Shown here: piece by piece, positions 1 through 7,069 of the stretch | Position numbering within the stretch: the first letter of the stretch is position 1 | Layout of the letters: every line of letters begins with the position of its first letter | From: an uncultured Ilumatobacter sp. | GTDB lineage: Bacteria > Actinomycetota > Acidimicrobiia > Acidimicrobiales > Ilumatobacteraceae | Assembly: GCA_937891565.1 (NCBI GenBank) | Contig: CALAHA010000017.1 | Coordinates: 1-16,196, forward strand | DNA: 16,196 bases | Reading direction: 5' to 3' | Position numbers and translations under genes: made by a program | Notes under the pieces: generated by a model | The model's database searches: none | What the model was told of the DNA's origin: nothing | What the model saw: the letters and a program-made list of their open reading frames with translations, nothing else

Positions 1-532
1 GCGACGGATCAGAGACGACCTGGAAGTCATCGCCCGAACGTGTCATGTCTTCGGCACCGGCTTCGAGCGCCGCCATCATCAGTTCGTCTTCGTCGACGCC
101 TGCACCTGCAACGATGATCACGCCCTTGCGGGCGAACTGCCAACCGACCGCGCCTGGTTCGGCCATCGAACCGCCGAGCTTGCTGAAGATCTGGCGAATA
201 TCGGCGCCCGACCGATTGCGGTTGTCGGTGAGCACGTCGATCATCAGTGCAACGCCACCAGGCGCGTAGCCCTCGTACATAATGCTCTCGTATGCGGCGC
301 CGTCGGCGGCGCCCGTGCCACGCTTGATCGCACGATCGATTGCGTCGTTCGTCATCTGAGCGCCCTTGGCCTTTTGGACCGCGGTACGCAGCGTGGGGTT
401 CATATCGACGTCACCGCCGCCCTTGGCTGCGACTTCGATCTGGCGGGCGAGCTTGTTGAAGAGCTTGCCGCGCTTGGCGTCGGTCGCGCCCTTCTTGTGC
501 TTGATCGTTGCCCATTTGGAATGGCCGGACAT
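1..532 (-). CDS. yebC: YebC/PmpR family protein, C-terminus cut by window edge
   Basis: The first 177 codons are visible; the family is usually about 240-250 residues, so roughly the last 70 lie outside the window. The N-terminus begins MSGHSKWATIKHKKGATDAK, the signature opening of the family, followed by the GKLFNKLARQIEVAAK helix and an acidic YEGYAPGGVALMIDVLTDN segment. Family members are cytosolic proteins. Some were described as DNA-binding transcriptional regulators (PmpR), while other members (TACO1, YebC2) help ribosomes translate difficult stretches such as polyproline. Which role applies here cannot be read from the sequence. The ATG at 532 is preceded by a purine-rich GAGAGA stretch that could be a weak ribosome binding site. 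The gene lies 71 bases after pdxT, in the same order as M. tuberculosis Rv2604c-Rv2603c. Confidence 0.95.
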   Translation of the reverse strand, partial: MSGHSKWATIKHKKGATDAKRGKLFNKLARQIEVAAKGGGDVDMNPTLRTAVQKAKGAQMTNDAIDRAIKRGTGAADGAAYESIMYEGYAPGGVALMIDVLTDNRNRSGADIRQIFSKLGGSMAEPGAVGWQFARKGVIIVAGAGVDEDELMMAALEAGAEDMTRSGDDFQVVSDPS

Positions 533-603
533 ATCGGTTCTCTCTCTGCCAGAGCAATGGACTCGGCGGGTTGATCGTCAGGTGTCGTTCGGTTGTTCGG
601 TCG

Positions 604-1182
604 TCACAACGACGCGATGAACGCTTCGTGTAGCCGAGTGTCGTCTGTGAGTTCGGGGTGAAACGATGCCACCGTACAACGTCCACTACGAGCGAGAACG
701 GGAATTCCGTCGTGAACGGCGATCACTTCGACATCAGGACCCACCCGCTCGACGTACGGAGCACGGATGAACACGGCATGGAAGTCGTCTGCCAGCCCGT
801 CGACCGAAAGGTCGGTTTCGAAGCTGTCGAGTTGACGGCCGTAGCCGTTGCGTCGGACCGTCATGTCGATCAGCGAGAAACCTCGCTGATCGGGTCTCCC
901 GTCGAGCACTTCGGTCGCGCACAGAATCATCCCTGCGCAGGTCCCGAAGACACCCATGCCATCAGCCAACCGCTCGCCGATCGGATCGCGCAGACCACTT
1001 GTGTCGAGCAGCATCGACATGGTCGTGCTCTCTCCGCCCGGCAAAATAAGCGCGTCGATACCAACGAGTTGTTCGGGCGTTTTGACAAGTGGCGCATCGA
1101 TAGAGAGTGCCATCAGCCGCTCCTGGTGCGTTGCGAAGGCGCCCTGCAATGCGAGGACGCCTACGACAGGCCTCGCTACCAA
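604..1182 (-). CDS. pdxT: Pyridoxal 5'-phosphate synthase glutaminase subunit PdxT
   Basis: This is the glutaminase half of the DXP-independent PLP synthase. It hydrolyses glutamine and passes ammonia to PdxS. The protein is 192 residues, normal for the family. The triad glutamine amidotransferase motifs are present: LPGGEST near residue 47, GTCAGMI with the nucleophile Cys82, and FHPELT with His175 and Glu177. The start is unusual: the reading frame can only open at a TTG (1182) that overlaps the pdxS stop codon by seven bases (TTGGTAG), so translation is probably coupled to pdxS. No ATG or GTG nearby would keep the conserved VGVLALQG opening. It is followed after 71 bases by yebC. The identity is secure; the exact start is the only uncertainty. 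Confidence 0.97.
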   Translation of the reverse strand: MVARPVVGVLALQGAFATHQERLMALSIDAPLVKTPEQLVGIDALILPGGESTTMSMLLDTSGLRDPIGERLADGMGVFGTCAGMILCATEVLDGRPDQRGFSLIDMTVRRNGYGRQLDSFETDLSVDGLADDFHAVFIRAPYVERVGPDVEVIAVHDGIPVLARSGRCTVASFHPELTDDTRLHEAFIASL

Positions 1183-2060
1183 CCGCGTTCGGCGTACTTG
1201 ACGCTGTTCTCGTCCATGCCGATACCCGTCATCGGGGCACCAATATTGCGACTGACCTTCGCCAAAATGTCGGCATCCATGTAGTGCGTCGTCGCTTCGA
1301 CGATCGCCTTGGCACGTGGCGACGGGTTGTCGGACTTGAAGATGCCCGAACCAACAAACACGGCGTCGGCACCGAGCTGCATGGCGAGTGCGGCGTCAGC
1401 CGGAGTAGCGAGACCACCCGCACAAAACAGCGGGACGGGGAGCGTGCCGGTCTTGGCGATCTCCTGGATGAGCGAAAGCGGCGCCTGCAGCTGCTTGGCC
1501 CAACCGAAAAGTTCGGCTTCATCAGCCTGCGTGATGCGCTTCATGTCACCGATGATCGAACGTAAATGGCGCACGGCTTCAACGACGTTGCCAGTGCCGG
1601 CTTCGCCCTTCGAGCGGATCATCGCTGCACCTTCGGAGATGCGACGGAGCGCCTCGCCGAGGTTGGTGGCGCCACACACGAACGGCACGTCGAACGCCAT
1701 TTTGTCGATGTGGTAGGCCTCGTCGGCTGGGGTGAGGACTTCGGATTCGTCGATGAAGTCGACGCCGAGTGACTGGAGAATCTGCGCTTCAACAAAATGG
1801 CCAATTCGCGCCTTGGCCATAACGGGGATCGAGCAGACCTCTTGAATTCCAATGATCATTTCGGGGTCAGACATGCGCGCAACGCCACCGTCGCGACGAA
1901 TGTCGGCGGGAACGCGCTCAAGCGCCATCACCGCTACAGCGCCAGCATCTTCGGCGATCTTGGCCTGCTCGGGATTGACGACGTCCATAATGACGCCGCC
2001 CTTCATCATTTCTGCCAAGCCCCGCTTGACGGGGAATGTTCCAGTGCTCTCAAAGCTCAT
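1176..2060 (-). CDS. pdxS: Pyridoxal 5'-phosphate synthase synthase subunit PdxS
   Basis: PdxS makes pyridoxal 5'-phosphate directly from ribose 5-phosphate, glyceraldehyde 3-phosphate and ammonia supplied by PdxT. It is a (beta/alpha)8 barrel that assembles into a dodecamer core. The protein is 294 residues from the ATG at 2060. Diagnostic segments are VKRGLAEMMKGGVIMDV with catalytic Asp26, the first Schiff-base lysine in VMAKARIGHF (Lys83), and the second in RSKGEAGTG (Lys151). The protein ends AERGW, the usual actinobacterial C-terminus. The open frame continues 17 codons upstream to 2111, but homologues begin near MSFESTG. A TANNNT hexamer six bases before the ATG at 2060 also supports this start. 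It overlaps pdxT by seven bases and forms an operon with it. Confidence 0.98.
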   Translation of the reverse strand: MSFESTGTFPVKRGLAEMMKGGVIMDVVNPEQAKIAEDAGAVAVMALERVPADIRRDGGVARMSDPEMIIGIQEVCSIPVMAKARIGHFVEAQILQSLGVDFIDESEVLTPADEAYHIDKMAFDVPFVCGATNLGEALRRISEGAAMIRSKGEAGTGNVVEAVRHLRSIIGDMKRITQADEAELFGWAKQLQAPLSLIQEIAKTGTLPVPLFCAGGLATPADAALAMQLGADAVFVGSGIFKSDNPSPRAKAIVEATTHYMDADILAKVSRNIGAPMTGIGMDENSVKYAERGW

Positions 2061-2066
2061 GTGACC

Positions 2067-2072
2067 ATCGTA
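2067..2072 (-). promoter_or_regulatory. Candidate leaderless -10 element for pdxS
   Basis: On the minus strand TACGAT is followed by six bases and then the pdxS ATG at 2060. This is the spacing expected when transcription starts at the A of the start codon. No Shine-Dalgarno sequence lies between. I see no good -35 hexamer, which is common for actinobacterial promoters. The call rests on position and on the same arrangement at other genes of the window. Confidence 0.4.
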
Positions 2073-2115
2073 CTTTCGCCGGGCGGGTTCTTGCCCGATC
2101 CAGTGGTGCATTCTC

Positions 2116-2133
2116 GGTGGTACCGCTGGTACC
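2116..2133 (-). repeat. Tandem 9-bp repeat with two GGTACC palindromes upstream of pdxS
   Basis: Two adjacent nine-base units, GGTACCAGC and GGTACCACC on the minus strand, differ at one position. Each contains the palindrome GGTACC, so the pair can also fold as a six-base-pair hairpin with an AGC loop. They lie about 56-73 bases before the proposed pdxS transcription start, in the gap after the DUF3048 gene. The position would suit an activator site, for example for a MocR/PdxR-type regulator, but no such gene is visible and the sequence is not a PdxR site I recognise. Confidence 0.4.
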
Positions 2134-2162
2134 CGTGTGAAAAGGCCCCAGCATCGGCGCGA

Positions 2163-3266
2163 CTATTCGATCGTGACGTCGGCCGGCTCGCCCGGCGAGC
2201 TCACCTCAACGAGTTCAATCCAGGTCTGACCAGGCGTCAGCTTGATTGGATTTCCGTCGTCATCGGTCAGGACGAAGTTGTAGACCGCCAGCACTTTCTG
2301 CCAGCGGCCGGTGATGACCTCACCGTTGCTGAACACCAATGCCTGACCTTCACCCAGGGTGACTGCCTCAGGAGCGTTCGAGTCGATGGAACTTTGGCGA
2401 TAGTCGACGCCGAGCACAATGACGTTCTGCGCACCGATCTGACCGTAGGTCTTGTCGACGTGCTTTTCGCCTTCTTGGGAACGCTCGTAGCGCCCTTCGT
2501 CAGCGTTCCAGTCCCACACGATGTCGATACTGCCGATGTTGAACGACATCTTCTTGGCGACGTCGCCCGCAAAAACCGTGCCATCGTCGAGGAACCCAAA
2601 CTGGCGGCTTGGCGCGCCGGGATTATCTTCCGGCGTCAACGCGTAGAGCGACGCAGTGTCGGAGTACAGGTTGTGCGGGGCACTTCCCGGGCCGCGGTAG
2701 TAGCTGCCGGAGTTTGAAGGTGCGCCGACGTCGACAAGGAACGAGGCCCGGATCAGCCGCGTGACACCTGGGTTGCCGCCACTCCAACCGAAGAGCGGTT
2801 GATTCAGCGAACTGAGGAGGTTGACATCCTGTTCGCGGGCCGACCGGATCGGGCCGACCGGGTCGGCGTCTTGGCTGTGAAACACCGCTGCGAAGCGGGT
2901 GAGGCTACCCTCGACTTTTTCCTCAAAGACCACATCGGCGACGGCGAGGCCCGAGTGATTTCGGCGGGCGGCGGGGGCGTTGTCGATCTTGACGGCCAGC
3001 GCGGGCCGATCGGTAATGTCGACCTCGCTCTCGACGGGCATGCCAGTCAGCGGCTGACGCGGCACATCGGGAGCCAGCGTGGTGCTGGGCACCGGAATGG
3101 TGCTCATCGTTGTTGCTGACGTGTTGCTCGATGCTGTTGTTTCTGAAACAGCGGTCGTCGTGCTGGCAACCGTGGTGATCGTGGCTTCAGACGAGCTTCC
3201 ACCGCTACACGCAGCGGCAACAAGCGCCAGCGCCGCAGCGCCAGCCAGATACTTCGAGTGAGTCAT
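2163..3266 (-). CDS. DUF3048 domain lipoprotein (YerB-like)
   Basis: The 367-residue protein is probably a surface lipoprotein. It opens with a short basic start, a hydrophobic stretch (residues 7-19) and a lipobox-like LVAAAC with Cys20. A Ser/Thr-rich linker follows to about residue 70, as in cell-wall-spanning lipoproteins. The remainder matches the DUF3048 (YerB) pattern: PLTGMPV, RPALAVKIDN, DPVGPIRSAREQDV, the GGNPGV segment and a C-terminal half with RWQKVLAVYNF and PGQTWIELV. The molecular function of the family is not established. The -3 lipobox position is Ala rather than Leu, slightly weaker than consensus. Its ATG overlaps the htpX stop codon by one base (TGATG), so it is translationally coupled to htpX and probably acts in the same envelope process. 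Confidence 0.88.
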   Translation of the reverse strand: MTHSKYLAGAAALALVAAACSGGSSSEATITTVASTTTAVSETTASSNTSATTMSTIPVPSTTLAPDVPRQPLTGMPVESEVDITDRPALAVKIDNAPAARRNHSGLAVADVVFEEKVEGSLTRFAAVFHSQDADPVGPIRSAREQDVNLLSSLNQPLFGWSGGNPGVTRLIRASFLVDVGAPSNSGSYYRGPGSAPHNLYSDTASLYALTPEDNPGAPSRQFGFLDDGTVFAGDVAKKMSFNIGSIDIVWDWNADEGRYERSQEGEKHVDKTYGQIGAQNVIVLGVDYRQSSIDSNAPEAVTLGEGQALVFSNGEVITGRWQKVLAVYNFVLTDDDGNPIKLTPGQTWIELVEVSSPGEPADVTIE

Positions 3267-4171
3267 CAGAGTTCTCTCAGGAGTGCTATACGTTCGTCAA
3301 GCGGCGGGTGCGTGTTGAACATCTTGTGGATACCACCGAGCTTGCCATTGTCGCCGACTCCGCTCATCGGCTGCTCGATCCACAAGTGTGCCGTAGCCAT
3401 TGAAGCACTATGCGTCACTGTGGTGTCTTCCTTCAGCTTTTCCAGCGCCGAGATCAAACCCGGCGGATACCGAGTCAGCTGACACGCCGTGACATCGGCA
3501 AGCGTTTCGCGGCGCCGCGAAACCGCCGCCTGCATGGCTTTGGCAATGATCGGCGACAGAATCAACAAAGCAAAACCGGCGTAGGCAAGTGGGTTATTGC
3601 CATTCGACCGGTCACTGGAACGTGACACACGCCCACCGTTCCACCACATCAGGCGGATCGCACCGTCGGCAAGAAGGGCGACTGCGCCAACCATCGTGAC
3701 CGCGAGCGTCGAAACGAGAATGTCGTAGTTCTTGATGTGGCCGAGTTCGTGTGCGATGACTCCCTCGAGTTCGACTCGATTGAGCATTTCGAGGAGGCCA
3801 CTCGTTACTGCGATCGCAGCGTGTTCAGGGTTGCGGCCAGTTGCGAAGGCATTCGGTGCCGGATCGTCGATGACATACACGCCAGGCTTCGGCAGGCCTG
3901 CAGCGATACAAAGCCCCTCGACGATGTTGTGGAGTCTCTGGTACTCGATTTCTGAGGCCGGCTCGGCTCGGCTGATCTTCAGCGCGATCTTGTCAGCTCG
4001 CCAGTACGAGTAAAAGGCAACGCTGCCGCTGAAGACCAGTGCAACGAGCGTGAAGGCAATGCCATTACCGACCAGCGCTCCAATGGCGGCGCCAACGAGC
4101 ACGATGAAAAGCATGAAGCACGCAACGAGCGCTACGCTGCGGCGCTTATTCGATCGAATCAGTTCAAACAT
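3266..4171 (-). CDS. htpX: HtpX-like M48 family membrane zinc metalloprotease
   Basis: The 301-residue integral membrane protease is likely to degrade misfolded membrane proteins. Two N-terminal membrane helices cover roughly residues 13-34 and 38-55. The zinc site is HELGH (His141, Glu142, His145), with the third ligand Glu222 in RRRETLAD. Further hydrophobic segments flank residues 152-176 and 196-216. The ending THPPLDERIALLREL is typical of HtpX. I chose the ATG at 4171 because MFELIRSNKRRS aligns with HtpX N-termini; the frame is open to 4252, but that extension overlaps lemA and is not family-like. The gene starts 25 bases after lemA, and its stop overlaps the DUF3048 lipoprotein start. 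The lemA-htpX pairing is common in bacteria and supports a joint membrane role. Confidence 0.95.
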   Translation of the reverse strand: MFELIRSNKRRSVALVACFMLFIVLVGAAIGALVGNGIAFTLVALVFSGSVAFYSYWRADKIALKISRAEPASEIEYQRLHNIVEGLCIAAGLPKPGVYVIDDPAPNAFATGRNPEHAAIAVTSGLLEMLNRVELEGVIAHELGHIKNYDILVSTLAVTMVGAVALLADGAIRLMWWNGGRVSRSSDRSNGNNPLAYAGFALLILSPIIAKAMQAAVSRRRETLADVTACQLTRYPPGLISALEKLKEDTTVTHSASMATAHLWIEQPMSGVGDNGKLGGIHKMFNTHPPLDERIALLREL

Positions 4172-4196
4172 GAGGTGATGTGATGCAGTCGGCTGA

Positions 4197-4748
4197 TCAG
4201 AACTCGATGGACGGAACTGTCCGGGCGGCCTCTTCGGCCTGGAAATACTCACGACGATCGAACTTCATTGCCTTGGCAAAGAACACGGTCGGAAACTGCT
4301 CAAGCTTGTTGTTGTAGTCGAGCACGCTGTCGTTGTAGAACTGGCGCGAGTAGGCAACACGACCTTCGGTCGCCGTCAGTTCTTCTTGCAGTTGCAGGAA
4401 GTTCTGGTTGGCCTTGAGGTCGGGGTAGGCCTCACCGAGTGCGAAGAGCTTTCCGAGCGCTCCAGTCAGCATGTTGTTGGCGCCGGCCTGGCCATCAGGA
4501 GTGTCAGGTGCGGCAATCGCTGCATTGCGGGCGTTGATCACCCCTTCGAGGGTCTCGCGCTCGTGAGCGGCGTAGCCCTTGACCGTTTCGACGAGGTTGG
4601 GGATCAAATCGAGGCGGCGCTTGAGCTGCACGTCGATCTGCGACCAGGCGTTTTCGATCTGATTGCGACGGCGGATCAGCCCGTTGTAGGCACCAATCAC
4701 CAACGCAAGGACGACGACGGCGATGACGATGACGATAACGAGAACCAT
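4197..4748 (-). CDS. lemA: LemA family membrane protein
   Basis: The protein has 183 residues, the normal LemA length. A single N-terminal membrane helix (about residues 2-20, rich in Val and Ile) is followed by the family hallmark YNGLIRRRNQIENAWSQIDV and then QLKRRLDLIPNLVETVKGYA. Next comes a long helical region with LQEELTATEGRVAYSRQFYN and a C-terminal FPTVFFAKAMKFDRREYF. LemA proteins are anchored with a long cytosolic or periplasmic helical bundle; their biochemical activity is unknown. Neighbouring htpX and the DUF3048 lipoprotein suggest membrane quality control. A TAGACT hexamer six bases before the ATG suggests that lemA heads its own leaderless transcript, separate from the PIM genes upstream. 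Confidence 0.96.
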   Translation of the reverse strand: MVLVIVIVIAVVVLALVIGAYNGLIRRRNQIENAWSQIDVQLKRRLDLIPNLVETVKGYAAHERETLEGVINARNAAIAAPDTPDGQAGANNMLTGALGKLFALGEAYPDLKANQNFLQLQEELTATEGRVAYSRQFYNDSVLDYNNKLEQFPTVFFAKAMKFDRREYFQAEEAARTVPSIEF

Positions 4749-4754
4749 GAGGGC

Positions 4755-4760
4755 AGTCTA
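4755..4760 (-). promoter_or_regulatory. Candidate leaderless -10 element for lemA
   Basis: TAGACT on the minus strand is followed by six bases (GCCCTC) and the lemA ATG, with no Shine-Dalgarno sequence. The spacing puts the expected transcription start on the ATG itself. It would begin a lemA-htpX-DUF3048 operon. Confidence 0.4.
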
Positions 4761-4840
4761 CGACTGATCGATGCGCCGTCAGTGGGATTCCCCACCGGCC
4801 GTTCTTCGGGAGCAACCGCTATCGGACTGTCAGGCTGCGG

Positions 4841-5911
4841 TCAGACAATCAGCGCGCGGTAGATCCTGACGTAGTGGTCGACCAGCGTCGACATCGAGAA
4901 ATCGAAGGCCCGAAGCAATCCGTTCGCTCGGAGGCGCTTGGTCAAATCGTCGTCGTCGAGCGCTCGCTTGATGGCAGCTGCTAATGCTCCTGCGTCACCG
5001 GGTTCGACCAGCAATGCGTCCTGGTCGTGGGTGGCAACATTTCGGTATCCGTCTAACCCGCTGGCGACCACGGTGGTTCCGGCTGCCATCGATTCGATCA
5101 GCACGACGCCGAACGATTCGCCACCGAGTGAGGGTGCACAGAACACATCGGCGCCACGGAGCCGGGCAATCTTGTCTTCGTCCGTGACACGGCCGAGCCA
5201 GTGGATGCGTGAGTCTCGTTGGGTCCGGGCTTGGAGCGCAGCGGTGTCGGGCCCCTCCCCCGCAATCCACAGGTCGATGTCGTCTCCAAGTTGATCGAAG
5301 GCATCGATCAGGATCCGCAGACCCTTGCGGTCTTCGTGACGCCCACAGAAGAACACACTCGGGCGGTCGTACTCGTGCGGCTCGAACGCTTGCATCTCTT
5401 CGATGTTGACACCATTGAACAAGACCTCGTATTCGCCACCGAGATGCGACTGCACCAGCGCAAGGGCGTCTTTCGACACGACAACTTTGTGGTCGATTCG
5501 CTTAATGATCCGACTCAGCGCACGGTTGAAGAGTCGGTAGCTGGTCGATGAACCCGCTGCGTGGAACGTCGCGACGATCGGCGCAGGGTGGAACAAGACT
5601 GATGTGAGCGCCGGCCCAGGCGCCAACGGTTCGTGGACGTGGATGACGTCGAAGGCTTCGTCGGTCAGTGCCCGCATCGTGCGAAATGCCGCTGGCGGAT
5701 CGGGCGCAAGTGGAGCAATCGAGCCGTTGGCAGCGAGTGGCAGCGAGTTACCGAGAGGAGTGACGAAGCTCTCGGGTGGTGGCCCATCGCATGGGCCGAG
5801 CACTCGCGCCTCGTGTCCGCGGGCCCGCAATTCTCTGGCGAGCGCCAGCACTTGCATCTGCACACCGCCCGGGATAGTCAGGCTGTATGGGCACACGATC
5901 CCGATGCGCAT
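4841..5911 (-). CDS. pimA: PimA-like phosphatidylinositol alpha-mannosyltransferase (GT4)
   Basis: The likely role is transfer of mannose from GDP-mannose to the 2-position of phosphatidylinositol at the inner face of the membrane, the first PIM step. The protein is 356 residues with a GT-B fold. Visible motifs are MRIGIVCPYS, IPGGVQ (Gly15-Gly16, donor loop), HVHEP with His93, ATFH, NGVN, a donor phosphate pocket around Arg191 and Lys196 in GRHEDRKG, and the EX7E motif in LGGESFGVVLIES (Glu265, Glu273). The string closely resembles mycobacterial PimA. The ATG at 5911 is chosen because MRIG aligns with the PimA start, although no ribosome site precedes it. A GTG at 5953 would add 14 residues. 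The frame is open to 6106 inside patA, leaving the true start uncertain. Context with patA and pgsA is decisive. Confidence 0.93.
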   Translation of the reverse strand: MRIGIVCPYSLTIPGGVQMQVLALARELRARGHEARVLGPCDGPPPESFVTPLGNSLPLAANGSIAPLAPDPPAAFRTMRALTDEAFDVIHVHEPLAPGPALTSVLFHPAPIVATFHAAGSSTSYRLFNRALSRIIKRIDHKVVVSKDALALVQSHLGGEYEVLFNGVNIEEMQAFEPHEYDRPSVFFCGRHEDRKGLRILIDAFDQLGDDIDLWIAGEGPDTAALQARTQRDSRIHWLGRVTDEDKIARLRGADVFCAPSLGGESFGVVLIESMAAGTTVVASGLDGYRNVATHDQDALLVEPGDAGALAAAIKRALDDDDLTKRLRANGLLRAFDFSMSTLVDHYVRIYRALIV

Positions 5912-6045
5912 CGGCGGCGCATCGACGGCATCGGTATCGTCGGTGCTGCTCACCGTGGAATGTCTAGCTGACGGAGGCGCACCATTCCGGAATCCGTCGA
6001 GGCTGCGCGACCAAAACGGACGTGGGTCGACACTCGCAAAGGCGT

Positions 6046-7029
6046 CTAGCTGGAGTGGTGCTCGTAGCCCGGGTCGCTCGGCCAGTTGGGTTGAAACAAG
6101 TGCCACTGCGACGGGGCTCGACGGATCAGGACTTCCAGTTCCTGGGCGATGACCTGAGTGATCCGCTGAACGTCATCACGAAGTCGGTTGGCCTGCCGTT
6201 CGACCGGAATCGGCGGACGGACATAGCCGAGGTGACCATCGAATCGATCCGTGAAGTAGATGCCGGTCGGCAGGATCGGCGCTCCGGTCCGTAAGGCCAC
6301 GGTCGCTGCACCGCCGGGCAAGGTCGTGCGCTCGCCAAAAAACTCGACTTCGGGGCCACCGCCTTGGATGTCACGATCAGACAGCAGACAGACAACGTGG
6401 TTGTTGTTCAGCGCTCGAATGACGGCCTTGCCCGCCTCGGGCCCGACTGGGACGACGGTCATCCCGAGCTTGGACCGCAGATCGACGAACCAGTCGAACA
6501 ACTCAGGTGGGTCCAGTCGCTCGACGATCACGGTGATCGGGTGCCCACGGTCGGCAATCCAACGGCCAGCCCATTCCCAACCGCCCAGATGAGGCAGCGC
6601 GATGATCGCACCTTTTCCCGCATCGAGCGCCGTGAGGAGGTGCTGGTATCCATCTTCATGAAACGATCGGGCCACCGCGCGTTTCGACATAGCCGGGAGC
6701 CGAAAGCTCTCGATCCAGTAGCGGGCATAGGAGTCAAACGATTCCTGCACGGCCCGACGCAGCCGCAGGCCGCGCAACGTGGGGTCAACGCGCTGGAGGT
6801 GCCGCTCGATCATCGCTCGGCGTTGCGGGCTTGCAAAGTTGGCACCCAAGCCGGCAGGAGTGGCCAACCCCGCTACGAGGGCCCCGGGCAGAAGGCGTGC
6901 TGCGAGTGCTCCTGCCTTGTACGAGTTGGTGGTGATGCGGTTCGCGAGTTGGTCGGCATGCCAGCGCGGATCGGCGAGATTGCCCCAACTCGGAGTGCCC
7001 GCAGCCTTCGAATCGCGACCGTCGCTCAC
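6046..7029 (-). CDS. patA: PatA-like phosphatidylinositol mannoside acyltransferase
   Basis: This lysophospholipid-acyltransferase-like protein (LpxL/HtrB superfamily) has 327 residues. In mycobacteria PatA moves palmitate to the 6-position of the mannose set by PimA. The catalytic HX4E motif is visible as HLGGWE (His147, Glu152). Other family features are VRNAF-type upstream helices in diverged form, LLSDRDIQGGG near the middle and a C-terminal QWHLFQPNWPSD. It begins at a GTG (7029), 40 bases after pgsA, with no evident Shine-Dalgarno sequence. The N-terminal 30 or so residues are polar and not family-conserved, so an internal start is possible. pimA follows 134 bases later. The gene order pgsA-patA-pimA is that of M. 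tuberculosis Rv2612c-Rv2610c. Confidence 0.92.
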   Translation of the reverse strand: MSDGRDSKAAGTPSWGNLADPRWHADQLANRITTNSYKAGALAARLLPGALVAGLATPAGLGANFASPQRRAMIERHLQRVDPTLRGLRLRRAVQESFDSYARYWIESFRLPAMSKRAVARSFHEDGYQHLLTALDAGKGAIIALPHLGGWEWAGRWIADRGHPITVIVERLDPPELFDWFVDLRSKLGMTVVPVGPEAGKAVIRALNNNHVVCLLSDRDIQGGGPEVEFFGERTTLPGGAATVALRTGAPILPTGIYFTDRFDGHLGYVRPPIPVERQANRLRDDVQRITQVIAQELEVLIRRAPSQWHLFQPNWPSDPGYEHHSS

Positions 7030-7069
7030 GCGACGTTGCGCAGTGACTCAGGCGCCGCTGCTCGGGCGC

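Noticed and set aside
2116..2126. GGTGGTACCGC on the plus strand matches the core of the T-box antiterminator sequence.
   Set aside because: No plus-strand gene lies downstream, only the antisense of the DUF3048 lipoprotein gene, and no specifier-loop structure or amino-acid gene is associated. It is better explained as part of the GGTACC tandem repeat upstream of pdxS.
4782..4795. Short hairpin GTGGG-ATTC-CCCAC between pimA and lemA as a terminator.
   Set aside because: The stem has only five pairs and no U-tract follows on the minus strand, so it is not convincing as an intrinsic terminator.
5962..6052. Repeated GTCTAGCTG at 5962-5970 and 6044-6052 flanking the patA-pimA gap.
   Set aside because: A nine-base direct repeat is too short to argue for an insertion, and one copy overlaps the patA stop codon. 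No mobile element is visible between the copies.
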